From Tubulanus polymorphus (taxonomy: Eukaryota > Nemertea > Palaeonemertea > Tubulaniformes > Tubulanidae), in contig NC_134036.1 in the NCBI RefSeq assembly GCF_964204645.1, forward strand, positions 8,420,704 through 8,480,703: DNA of 60,000 bases, in the 5' to 3' direction. Both the position numbers and the translations under genes were made by a program. Shown one piece after another: positions 47,152 to 58,520 of this stretch (the first letter of the stretch is position 1; each line of letters opens with the position of its first letter). Below the pieces are notes generated by a model. The model was not told the origin of the DNA and did not search any database. It saw only the letters and a program-made list of their open reading frames with translations.

Positions 47152-48028
47152 ATGAAGGTATGTAGCTAATTGATTAACGTGAGTCTGAAGATTGATCATT
47201 ACTAACTGCAGTTTCATATCTTTGAATCTTTGTTGTATTACAGGTCTTCATTTTGATCGTTGCTGTCGCATTAGTCGTTTCCGGAGTATCTTCTACTGAA
47301 GGTAAGTGAACTAATTTTAGATCGTTAGTCAGCGGTTTCATCTTACTTCATCCCAGTGCTTACGTCATTTCGACAAGACTTGTCGGTTTAGGCAACCAAG
47401 TACACCTACTATTTCAACGATCCAGTTGACCAATATAACTGAGTCAAAATGATTATTTGGCCAGTTAATTGTAGGAGATGATTTAATTCTGGAAGAGAAT
47501 TAACTAGCAGGAATAAACTCATTGAGTTATACCTGAAAACTTGACAATTCTGTTGGGCATGCAAAAAGTCATAATCAATAATACATTGGAATTAGAACTG
47601 GGCGGTAGTTATAGTCAAATTACCTAAAAACTAGTTATTTGTAAATAAATCCTCATATTTCTGAAACTTCAACATGCGTAGGTGATCAATAAATGTGTTT
47701 TGACTATTACTGTAAGAACCCGTTTGACCAGCTAAACCCGCACATGGCGAATTCACAGCTCCATCAATTTTAGTTGAATTTCACCTTGTGGATCTTCGAT
47801 CGTCTTTGCCGCGATCTTCGGCTGCCACAACCAACTGCTCAGTTAGTCCTGGATAATTACGTTATCATTTTTTTTTCAGAAATGAGTCTCGAAAGGCGAG
47901 AAGTATCGTGCACATGTAGTTCAGGTGTGACTGGTGTACCTTTCTTTATTTTCGGCTGTGGAAAAGGATTCCATAAATGTGCTCCAAAAAGTTGGTACCA
48001 TATAGCAACCTGTTGCTCGGACAAGTAA
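47152..48028 (+). CDS. Small secreted six-cysteine beta-defensin/anemone-toxin-like peptide, copy 2
   Basis: Exons 47152-47157, 47244-47301 and 47880-48028, with the same phases and splice sites as copy 1. Signal core, Arg-Arg processing site and all six cysteines are preserved. One residue differs in the mature part: the position two before the third Cys is Phe here and Leu in copy 1. An intact second copy supports function, though the duplication is recent enough that intactness is weak evidence. AATAAA at 48062-48067. It lies 6.6 kb downstream of receptor copy B in the same orientation. Confidence 0.82.
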
Positions 48029-48061
48029 TGGTGATTTCTATGATAAGCTAATATTAATATG

Positions 48062-48067
48062 AATAAA
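48062..48067 (+). promoter_or_regulatory. Polyadenylation signal of peptide gene copy 2
   Basis: AATAAA 34 bp after the stop codon, matching copy 1. Confidence 0.65.
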
Positions 48068-48503
48068 GAAAATTTAAGTCATCGAAAAAAATTAGTTTAA
48101 GTCTTATATAGAGATTCTTTGCTCGATGCTGTTTTGTGCTGTTCGAGGCTACTATCGCTGGGCAGGAGTTAAGGGTTAGCTGATATAGAAAGCCTAAAAA
48201 GCAAAACGAATCACACTCCTATATGTGCTAGATATGGGGTGACCATCTTATTGATACCTTACCTGCTTGTGGGATGAGTATGCCACCCGCGAGTCTGACA
48301 CGCCTCAGTGTCATTCTTTCATCCATTTTGATGTCCACAATCATTCTCGCGTAAGTCGGTTTCATAGGCCACTGAATACTGTATATAACTAATGTGTTTA
48401 GCCATCGATAGATGGCACTGTTGATGAAGTGGGCGGAGCTTAGGACGAAGTGGGCTGTGCTTTGATCATGACGTCATTCTGACTGCGTTCGTGGCACTAG
48501 TGT

Positions 48504-49208
48504 ATGCTATCCAAGAATGCCGCGCGTGATTTCGAAATGGCCGCCATTCTGCACAGGGGTTTGGCGATGGGCTTGATTTCATTTCCGGGTTGTTGATAAT
48601 CTCGCGAGCGAGAGAGGCGCTAAATATGAACTGCGAATAAATTCAAAATATCACGGAAATACCTTGTGTTTAAATCGCTTATTTATCCGCTTTAAAGTAC
48701 CGTAAACAATTGGTCGTTAAGTATCATCATCACACGGTCGCAACGCTACTATATAAAATCACAAGGGATGAAACGCCTCCAAGTCGTGCCAGCCAGAAAT
48801 TTGGGACAGTCACGTGACTTAACGCTTCTTATTTGACTGAATGCGAACCCGAAGCATCTATGTTGGAAACTATGATACGAAAAATATTTGACAATAACTT
48901 ACATTCAAATGCATTTTTTTAATGGTGATTTCAATAGTTCAAGAGGAAGAAGCGATGCGTGGTCAATGGCCGTGTCACAGCTACGAGCAGGGTACACGTA
49001 ATCGTGGAGGGTAGGCCTTCCCCGACGTGATGATTGCCGAAGGGCGCGGGGACTTGTAGGGCCTTGTTAGTTTTGATTGTTCTAAATGTCATTAAGAGAT
49101 AAAAGTGCAGATCCGCACCTCTCGTAAATGGTTCAATCAATCACATTAACAGTTACTGTTTCAGACTTAGAATGTCATAAGGAATTCAGTACAGTGGATT
49201 ATTTTTTT
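48504..49208. mobile_element. About 697-bp segment present only in unit 2
   Basis: Unit 1 passes directly from GTGGCACTAGTGT to TTTATCCTCACAAG (about 34490-34515), whereas unit 2 has about 697 extra bases between. The segment contains a block near 49103-49125 (GTGCAGATCCGCACCTCTCG) that is inverted at about 49622-49647 in the shared flank, suggesting a small non-autonomous element that is whole in unit 2 and partly deleted in unit 1. No coding sequence recognised. Confidence 0.6.
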
Positions 49209-50681
49209 TTATCCTCACAAGAAAGTAGAGTTTTTGCCGTGATTTTTCTCGGAATCGTCACGATTTTTGAACCAGATGCCGTATTGCATTGGAAAATCTA
49301 AAGTGAAGGTTTCAAATAGTTGCTGAAACAATGTTTCGTGACCCACTTAATTTGAGGAAGGAAAATGAAATTTATTGTTAATTTCAACAATGATATCAGA
49401 CAATTTGACCAGCATCAATAACCCCAGTGACAGTTGACAAAAATTTGATTCATTTTATGCGCTGATTACCCTCACATCGTTTCAGCGATCGTCAAACTTT
49501 TTTTGGAGTAAACCCTGGCTAAAAATCATTTTTCTAGCATAGAATCATCAAATATTACAAAAAAATCACTGCATTGGATTCAGTGAGACATTTGAAATTT
49601 GAAATTCAATAGATCGCGTCAATCACGAGAGGTGCGGGTCTGCACTTTTACCGGAGTCATGTTTATGTCAAGGGTAATGAATACTGGATAACCTTAATAG
49701 TTTTGGTCCGTGTTATCACTGCGAGTTTGAAGGCCTGTCCTGCAGCGACGTATGTATTGTACCACCGGTTCAGCCTATTCAGGCTTAGACCTAGACTTAC
49801 AGCGGCTAAGCAATAAGCTATTGCCATGGATTAGAACCCTGAACCGGATGGCTGTTGCATATTTGCGACATAATAGACATTTTTCTTAATTCGTTTTGCA
49901 TTAAAATGTACGACTTTTCACTTTCTGATTTTCAAAGTTAACATTAAAGTACATCTCTAGCCGGTTTTGGCTCTGAACAGGTCCTAGCACCATTATACTG
50001 TGATATCATTTGTTATTTTCCATGTTATTTGTTAGTCCACTTTAATTATTGAATTGTCAAACTAGTAATGTGACCAATAAAGTTAATTAGAATTTGGTCT
50101 GTGCAGACTGTGAATGAATACAGTATTCATTAGTATTACTAGGCCTAGCATAAAAACTACTTCCTGGTTCCTGGTGGTTTGTCCGGTAACTTTTAAGCAA
50201 ACATAAACTGATAAAACGGTAATATTCCCTGAAAGTATGCAGATTTGTTGCTAAAATCTTTTTTTGTATGAATTTATGTTACATATATTTGCAGTGAATC
50301 AAAGTGCATTGACTCACAGTGCATTATTAATAAGGCCTAAGCCCGGGGTTACTTGTCTCCCCTCGAGTCGATGAATCAACCAGGGTCCATTTTCACAAAA
50401 ATGTTTTATTTCCAACTCATCAGAGGGGCTTGTCACAATTTGATGGAGGATGGATGATGCCTGTATCCCTATATAAAAAAAGAAAAGGGAGCTAACTAAA
50501 TCAAATATCGGTACATTACAATCCAAATTCAATCGACTGTCATTTCCAAAATTTTCAACCGATTTGCACGAAACAAACTGTTATACATACTAGAAGACTT
50601 GCCTTTTTTAACGAGCCTATGACTATCGCTCTACGATGAATATTGGATTGCATATATATATATATATGCAATCCAGAGACA
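49209..50681. other. Intergenic end of unit 2 with junction palindrome
   Basis: Counterpart of about 34505-35982. The palindrome GGATTGCA-(TA)n-TGCAATCC recurs at about 50645-50674, immediately before unit 3. Confidence 0.5.
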
Positions 50682-51172
50682 AAGAAGACACTAACCTACC
50701 AAATAAATACAATGCTGTTCGAGTGGAAAGTTGATATTTATGAAGAAAATGTCGTATTAACAGTTTTATCAGAGAATTGCGAGCGAGCTGGATTTTACAT
50801 ATATGACGGTGGTAAATTCAAAGCTAGACGCTACGGTCCGTATTGCCCCGGGAATTACTACGGTCGATCCGTCGTAAGTCTGATTACATCTGGGGGATCG
50901 GTTACTGTAGTAGGATACGCTTACAACGGGGATGATCAGTTGTTAACATCGGTCGATGGAGAATCAGCTCTCATATTTCGTCCTACCGACTGTGACGGGT
51001 ATGCTTTAAATGAAGAAGAAAGTCGTGTCAATATGACATCAGACTGTGTCGCGGTTACACAAGAAAACCGACGCCTTCCACCGAGGAACATTTATATATT
51101 ATCTAAACACGAATATCGAATTGACAGTTGTTTTCGTGACTGGTCACGAACTTGTCCTCGGAGATTACGAAT
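50682..51172 (+). pseudogene. Receptor copy C: 491-bp stub of exon 2
   Basis: Third repeat of the unit, starting at the same internal point of exon 2 and ending abruptly after GGAGATTACGAAT, where unrelated sequence begins. It keeps one CUB-like domain, then runs into a stop at 51255-51257. Where A and B differ (a GACATCA versus GACGTCA site; TTTATATA versus TTCATATA) C matches B. No lectin, LDLa, LRR or 7TM part is present, so it is a dead fragment marking the end of the tandem array. Confidence 0.88.
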
Positions 51173-52294
<1,122 letters not shown>

Positions 52295-52298
52295 GCTA

Positions 52299-53243
52299 TT
52301 TAGCAAGGAGTATTTTTATCTGGAACTGCGGATTGTGTTTTTATGTTTAAATGTTGTAATCAATATTTTGCCAGGTCATTTGTAGCTAAGAAAACATATT
52401 TGTAGATTTTTCCTATGTCCATTAATGGATCTAACCCTTAGTCTTTGTCACTTTTACCCGGATACCGTTTTGGCAGCTCAGGTAGGCTGTCTTGTTTATT
52501 GAGTATTTTGTCTACCTAGCGAACTGGCACTATTTTTGAATAAGTGATGTAATAGCAATATAAACAACTCTCAACTCACCTGCCCTCGCAACTAGTTTAG
52601 CTCTCATCAGGTAATTAGTGTCTTAATAGGTCATTAAGATTTGGATGAACCAATCGCTAGAAGTTTTGGTCACTAATTTCTTGATGGGAGTGTCTTAATC
52701 AACTTGGTTTTTGGCAGCACAGATTTGATCACTCTGTGCCTGCTTTCCAACTGATTAAGACGTAAAATAAACTGGTATTAACACATAAATTCAATCGTTT
52801 GAATTTTCAGGTGAGTTACATCAATTTTTCATAGTTAAATCTTATATATGTTTTGGCATAAATGTGTACCTAGGCTTAGCTGAGAAATCAGACCTTTATG
52901 TAACACGTACATTTGGTACTGAGAGTCAATTTTTATAGATTAGGTATTTAATCTAAAATGACGGCTAATGATTATTTGTTTGTAGAAATAGGCCTTTGTA
53001 TTAAGTATGTAGTTAAAGAAAAGTCATTTTAGGACAATCTCAGTTACGATCTGATGAAGTATGAGTAATCAAGTAGTATAATACTCGATTCTATTCTGTG
53101 TATACTGTAACTAATTATCATCACTCTGTGCCTGCTATCCAACTGATTAAGACGTAAAATAAGCTGGTATTAACACATAAATTCAATCGTTTGAATTTTC
53201 AGTTTTTGTAAAATTGGCAACGCGCAAAAAGTCCGTTGCTAAA
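52299..53243 (+). repeat. 5' LTR
   Basis: 945 bp, nearly identical to 55231-56175. It contains an internal 83-bp direct repeat (52728-52810 and 53120-53202), each copy ending TTTGAATTTTCAG, the first followed by GTGAG. Confidence 0.88.
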
Positions 53244-53298
53244 ATGGTGAAGAACCCGTTGCTAAAATGGTGAGAACCCTTTCCGAAACCTCTCGCCA

Positions 53299-54084
53299 AT
53301 GAATCCTCGCTCGGTAGCATTAAACAACGGCAGGATAACAAGATCGACGACTTCGAGGAACGATCCTCTCTGGAATTTGGCTGTACCGAGCTCTCCGGTA
53401 CGTCTGCAGCCCGTCGATATACGTGTGCACAGCACGGACAATCAGGAAGCGCACGCGTTAGTACGAGACGAACATAGCAGTATGCCAAAAGTTACTTTAG
53501 ATTATTTTGGCGTCGGGTATGGTACCAATGTACCAGCCTGGTTGGATCGTTTCGACCAATATCTCAGGCTGAACAACGTGCCAGCGGAGAAACACGTCGA
53601 TGTGTTTTTATATCATTTAGGGCACCATGCGGCCAATATCAAGAACAGCCTTCCGGTTGCCGACCAGCAGGATATCGATAAGTTAAAGACGGCACTGAAA
53701 GAGCGCTTTCAGCCGTTGGAGGACCAGTTGCTTACGACCAATATTATGCAAGCGCAAAACGAGTCGGTGAACGATTATCTTAACCGTATCGACATCCTCG
53801 CGTCACAATCGTCACTGACCCCGCAACAAATCGTTTCGCGGGCAATACAAGGGTTACAGCCACGAATTGCGGCGACTGTAGCTGGCCATTTGCCCGATAG
53901 CATGCCGAAACTGCGAAAAATCGCCCTGCCCGTCGAAAACTCAAGCAATTTCGTGCCGTTATCTACACCTGTTGTAGCCGCTGCTGCAACTTCGACGGAT
54001 GCTGCTTTGGAGAAATCGCAGGCTCTTACAACCGTCATCACCGAGCAGTTTCAACAGAATTTGAAAGACACCTCTGCTATGTAA
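53299..54084 (+). CDS. Gag-like capsid protein of the LTR element
   Basis: A 261-codon frame. After an Arg/Ser-rich start, the centre resembles Ty3/Gypsy-type gag capsid (WLDRFDQYLRLNNV, LYHLGHHAANI, LKTALKERFQP, VNDYLNRID). The family protein assembles the particle that packages the RNA. No zinc knuckle is seen before the stop, so the protein may be C-terminally truncated. It is the only recognisable gene of the element. Confidence 0.7.
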   Translation: MNPRSVALNNGRITRSTTSRNDPLWNLAVPSSPVRLQPVDIRVHSTDNQEAHALVRDEHSSMPKVTLDYFGVGYGTNVPAWLDRFDQYLRLNNVPAEKHVDVFLYHLGHHAANIKNSLPVADQQDIDKLKTALKERFQPLEDQLLTTNIMQAQNESVNDYLNRIDILASQSSLTPQQIVSRAIQGLQPRIAATVAGHLPDSMPKLRKIALPVENSSNFVPLSTPVVAAAATSTDAALEKSQALTTVITEQFQQNLKDTSAM

Positions 54085-55230
54085 AATGGTCCGATAAATC
54101 TCCAAATTCGTGGCAACCTTCTGATAATCTTACCCAGTCGGCCAAGGACGAGTTCTTCCGTACCCACACGAGACAGGGTAAAACGCGAAAACGAAGGTCC
54201 TGTTTCAAGAGATCATAACTCGATTTTGCTGTTTCACCTGTGATTGGAGTATATTTTTTTTTTAGGAGATTGGCACGAAAGAGACAACTAATATGTGCTA
54301 TGAGTTGTGCGCACAACTCTCCTTTCGCGTCTCTTGCTTGAATTAGCAGGTGTCATACTCCTAGGTTGAATTTCTTTTTATTAGGTGGAACAAATTTTCG
54401 AATACTGGAATTTGTTGAAGGATTTTTCGTGATTAGTCTCTTCCCTCGGCGAGCTCTGACTTATCTCGTGCGGGATGTTTCTCTCGTGTCCGCCTGGATC
54501 GGGTACAACTTACGCGGTCCGTTAGTTGCCACCCCACACCGGTCAACTTGAATCGTCGTGACGGGTTATCTTGAATTTTGTGCAATGCGTCTTCAAAGAG
54601 AATGAATCTGTGGTTGTCTAAATTTTGTTGGGTTATTGATTAATTATATTCCGTCAAGGGTTACCTTCAGTTAAAATACTACATGTCAAGTTTTCGAGTA
54701 TAATATGGATCTGGCGTACTATTTACCCATGTCATGGAACTTGTATTACTTTCATGGTACAGATCATGGTACATAGTTATATTACTAAAAAAAAAAAAAA
54801 AAAAAAAAAATGTATATCCTATGTTTTATAGTATTTTTTAATGCGCCGATGTTGCAGCTAAATGGTGGCGGTGATTTTTCTGTATCTGTGAATTTTTTTT
54901 ACTATATCTATGATTTGATGAGTATTTCATATTTTTATATGATAAGGATTATTGATGTTACTACTCATGGATTCGGGTTATTTTTCTAATATAACAATAT
55001 CGATGAGTCACTGTCTATTGTTAGGTGTTTATGTTGATTGTTGCTGATGTTTTGCCATGTATTTACCCTTTTAGTATTATAAGAATTATGCAATGGAATA
55101 GGAATGTAAGTTTTTAGAGATATATTGCAGGACTTATGTTGAATGAGATGACTTTATATTTTTACCTCCCTAGGCTTGTGTGATAATTTTCTGCTTTTGT
55201 GGACAAAAGCTTGAATATAGTGTAGGAGAG
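54085..55230. other. Non-coding interior of the LTR element
   Basis: No pol domain was recognised on either strand. A poly-A tract lies near 54786-54810. This replaces or remains from the pol region of a longer parent element. Confidence 0.6.
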
Positions 55231-56175
55231 TTTAGCAAGGAGTATTTTTATCTGGAACTGCGGATTGTGTTTTTATGTTTAAATATTGTAATCAATATTT
55301 TGCCAGGTCATTTGTAGCTAAGAAAACATATTTGTAGATTTTTCCTATGTCCATTAATGGATCTAACCCTTAGTCTTTGTCACTTTTACCCGGATACCGT
55401 TTTGGCAGCTCAAGTAGGCTGTCTTGTTTATTGAGTATTTTGTCTACCTAGCGAACTGGCACTATTTTTGAATAAGTGATGTAATAGCAATATAAACAAC
55501 TCTCAACTCACCTGCCCTCGCAACTAGTTTAGCTCTCATCAGGTAATTAGTGTCTTAATAGGTCATTAAGATTTGGATGAACCAATCGCTAGAAGTTTTG
55601 GTCACTAATTTCTTGATGGGAGTGTCTTAATCAACTTGGTTTTTGGCAGCACAGATTTGATCACTCTGTGCCTGCTTTCCAACTGATTAAGACGTAAAAT
55701 AAACTGGTATTAACACATAAATTCAATCGTTTGAATTTTCAGGTGAGTTACATCCATTTTTCATAGTTAAATCTTATATATGTTTTGGCATAAATGTGTA
55801 CCTAGGCTTAGCTGAGAAATCAGACCTTTATGTAACACGTACATTTGGTACTGAGAGTCAATTTTAATAGATTAGGTATTTAATCTAAAATGACGGCTAA
55901 TGATTATTTGTTTGTAGAAATAGGCCTTTGTATTAAGTATGTAGTTAAAGAAAAGTCATTTTAGGACAATCTCAGTTACGATCTGATGAAGTATGAGTAA
56001 TCAAGTAGTATAATATTCGATTCTATTCTGTGTATACTGTAACTAATTATCATCACTCTGTGCCTGCTATCCAACTGATTAAGACGTAAAATAAACTGGT
56101 ATTAACACATAAATTCAATCGTTTGAATTTTCAGTTTTTGTAAAATTGGCAACGCGCAAAAAGTCCGTTGCTAAA
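55231..56175 (+). repeat. 3' LTR
   Basis: 945 bp, same length and termini as the 5' LTR, followed by GCTA matching the 5' flank. Confidence 0.88.
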
Positions 56176-56179
56176 GCTA

Positions 56180-57255
56180 TGTACAGAAATTGTCGATGAG
56201 AAATTTTCATTTTGAAACACATTTTCTAGACAACATAGATTGCGTAGATATGTCGATTCGACCAAACTTATATTTGTAACATCGTCCAATGATGTAACAG
56301 TTTAATGAAAACAAAATTTCGATTACAAAATCTTTTAAATAGTATACGGCCGTTGATTATTCTATTCAGGTTGAATGAGTTTACACTGTTCCGAAAACCT
56401 TATTTATATAACGCCTTGCCCTGCGCGATTAAATGAGAGATCATTCGCTTTTGCATAACGTTACTGTATACGCAGTTATAGATTCGCGATAACAATGATA
56501 ATGAAAATGGATAACGATAACGATAACAACGATGTTTACTCCTACAGCGCTATAGGTTCCTTGAAAAGTTCATAAACGATCTTCCAGACAATGATTATTT
56601 ATTCATATTGATTAGAATTTTCTTGAGCTTAAAAGCTGAATTTCATTTTTGCACCTGGAAGAGATGTTTTGAATTTTCAACCGTACGCGCTGGTCTACGT
56701 AGAAAAAAAAACACGATTGTGATAGGAATGATGAACTGCCTATTTGATTACGAAATCCGGATTAGAATACGTCTGCTGAGAAAACTCGATGGGGGTTTAA
56801 TGATTAGCTCGTAACATATATAGCATTGAGCGAACGAACATCGACTAGAATGACTGCGACCTTGGATAGTCGTCGCGTTCTGAGGCGTGATTTTCTCGGT
56901 TGCAACGTATAGATTTTACCATAAAATGCGCGAATGCAAAAAATAGAATTTCTGAATTCATATATACGCATGAGTATGGTATTATCATGCACCATAGCGG
57001 TATTGCCTCGAGGCTTGTGCGCTATTTGAGAGCAGACGTTTCTCATTGGAATCATATTTCTCGAATTGGATTCGGTGCCATGCAATGCATAACTTCGTGA
57101 GAGTACCACGAAACAGTCGACAACTTCTGCAACGTTTGTATTCTGTCGAATCGCCAACGTAGTTATTTCGCCGGTCGAAGGATATTTGGAAATTGCTCCG
57201 TGGTCTAATAGACACATACATCTCATTTATTTTATCGTATTTGTTATTGTTCGGT
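56180..57255. other. Intergenic stretch upstream of receptor copy D
   Basis: No gene or clear promoter element recognised. Frames on both strands here overlap one another and carry no domain signature. Confidence 0.45.
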
Positions 57256-58434
57256 ATGGAACAGCGACTGAGAGCGCTGTTTATAGCGTCGCTGATCGTC
57301 TGTCAAGTTCGCATCGCACGCGCTGATCGCGCAGACTCTATCGATGAATCGTCTGTGACGGTAAGTTCGTCTTGTAACAACACGTGGTATCCGCTAGATT
57401 CCACGTCCGGTTACATCGTTTCACCGAATTACCCGTCGTTTACGCGCGGTGTTGAATGTCGTTGGTTCATCAACAGCTCTTTATCGGGAACTTTTCACGT
57501 CCAAGTTTACTACGATATCGAGCCGTCAATATTCTGCAGTGTTAACTATCTGTTCGCTGATGGAAAAATCGCCTGCGGTGATGGAAAACATGAAATCCAC
57601 CGTAACGATTCGATCTCGTTGATGTTTAGGAATAACGTCGATGTTGCGCGAGGTAGTCGGGTGTATATCGTATACCGTTATGAACGAAGCCGATTAGAAA
57701 TCAGCCACAACTGCGGAAAATATAATCTCAAAATGAATGAATTAAAAACGCCAATGGGATACCAATATGAATTAACCTCGCATTTATGTAAAATTTTTCT
57801 TGAATGGGTCGGAATGGCAAGTGGTTTAGCGATGAATTTAACACTCATCAAGTTTAGCTCGAGTGATTACGTCAGCATTCACGACGGATGGAACACCAGC
57901 AGCGAACCTATTGCTTATATACGGCAACAAACTGGGCATCCACCATCGTCCTTTTACACTAAAACAAACAAAGCAGTTTTAATCTCACGCGTGTCATCTT
58001 TCCAGTCACAGCTTCTCGTCCAAATCTACAAAATATCAGATTGGAACGTCTCTAATCCGTTGATTCAGATATCTAATAACGAGTCGGGAGTGCTCATTCC
58101 CAATGACAACAGTTTACACGTAATGACTCGATCAAAACACTTACACTGCTGGTCAATCACAGTGCAGGTGTTACAGTACGTCGTCTTCAACTGGACACGT
58201 GATCTCGTCACATCCGGTGACGTCATTGCTGTATATAAACTAGAAGGGTTACGCGCTGTGGGAACTGATATTTTACTCGGTTACAACTACCTGAAATCAC
58301 TGAGTGTCAAATCTGACGGCTTTCTCGTCATATTGTGCCTTTTGAAGAGAACGGTTCATGAAAATACGAAATTTGAAATAAACTTTAACGTGAGATCACT
58401 ATCGATAGAAAATGTAAAGGTTTTTAACAGGCGG
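57256..58434 (+). CDS. Receptor copy D, exon 1: signal peptide and N-terminal CUB/CUB-like domains
   Basis: Diverged paralogue of copy A exon 1. ATG at 57256 aligns with 20529, and MEQRLRALFIASLIV is identical. The first CUB domain is close to A (GYIVSPNYPSFTRG, CRWFINSS), the second CUB-like module is clearly diverged (LEISHNCGKYN, HDGWNTSS), and the third is closer again. 393 codons, phase 0 donor GTGAGT at 58435. The mosaic of conserved and diverged blocks suggests relaxed or diversifying evolution of the second module, or past gene conversion. The product is a cell-surface receptor ectodomain. Confidence 0.85.
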
Positions 58435-58520
58435 GTGAGTAACTATTATTTAAGGTTACATCATAACAATATCAAAATTAATACATAATAACTTTGTTTA
58501 TAATGGTTCAATATGTTTAG

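Larger units (their letters stand above)
35983..50681 (+). repeat. Tandem segmental duplication, unit 2 (14,699 bp)
   Basis: Second copy of the 21971-35982 unit in the same orientation. It differs by substitutions, small indels and one insertion of about 697 bp (about 48504-49208). Its right end carries the same palindrome and junction as unit 1, showing that the junction itself was copied. Confidence 0.95.
52299..56175 (+). mobile_element. Young LTR retrotransposon carrying only a gag-like gene
   Basis: Two direct repeats of exactly 945 bp (52299-53243 and 55231-56175) with only a handful of differences flank a 2.0-kb interior. Each LTR begins TTTAGCAA and ends TTGCTAAA, an 8-bp inverted terminus. 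The four bases GCTA occur on both outer sides (52295-52298 and 56176-56179), consistent with a target-site duplication. The interior has a gag-like frame, a 24-base poly-A near 54786-54810 and a purine-rich GTAGGAGAG before the 3' LTR. A TGG-starting stretch right after the 5' LTR could be the primer-binding site. No protease, reverse transcriptase or integrase is present, so it is non-autonomous. Confidence 0.88.
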
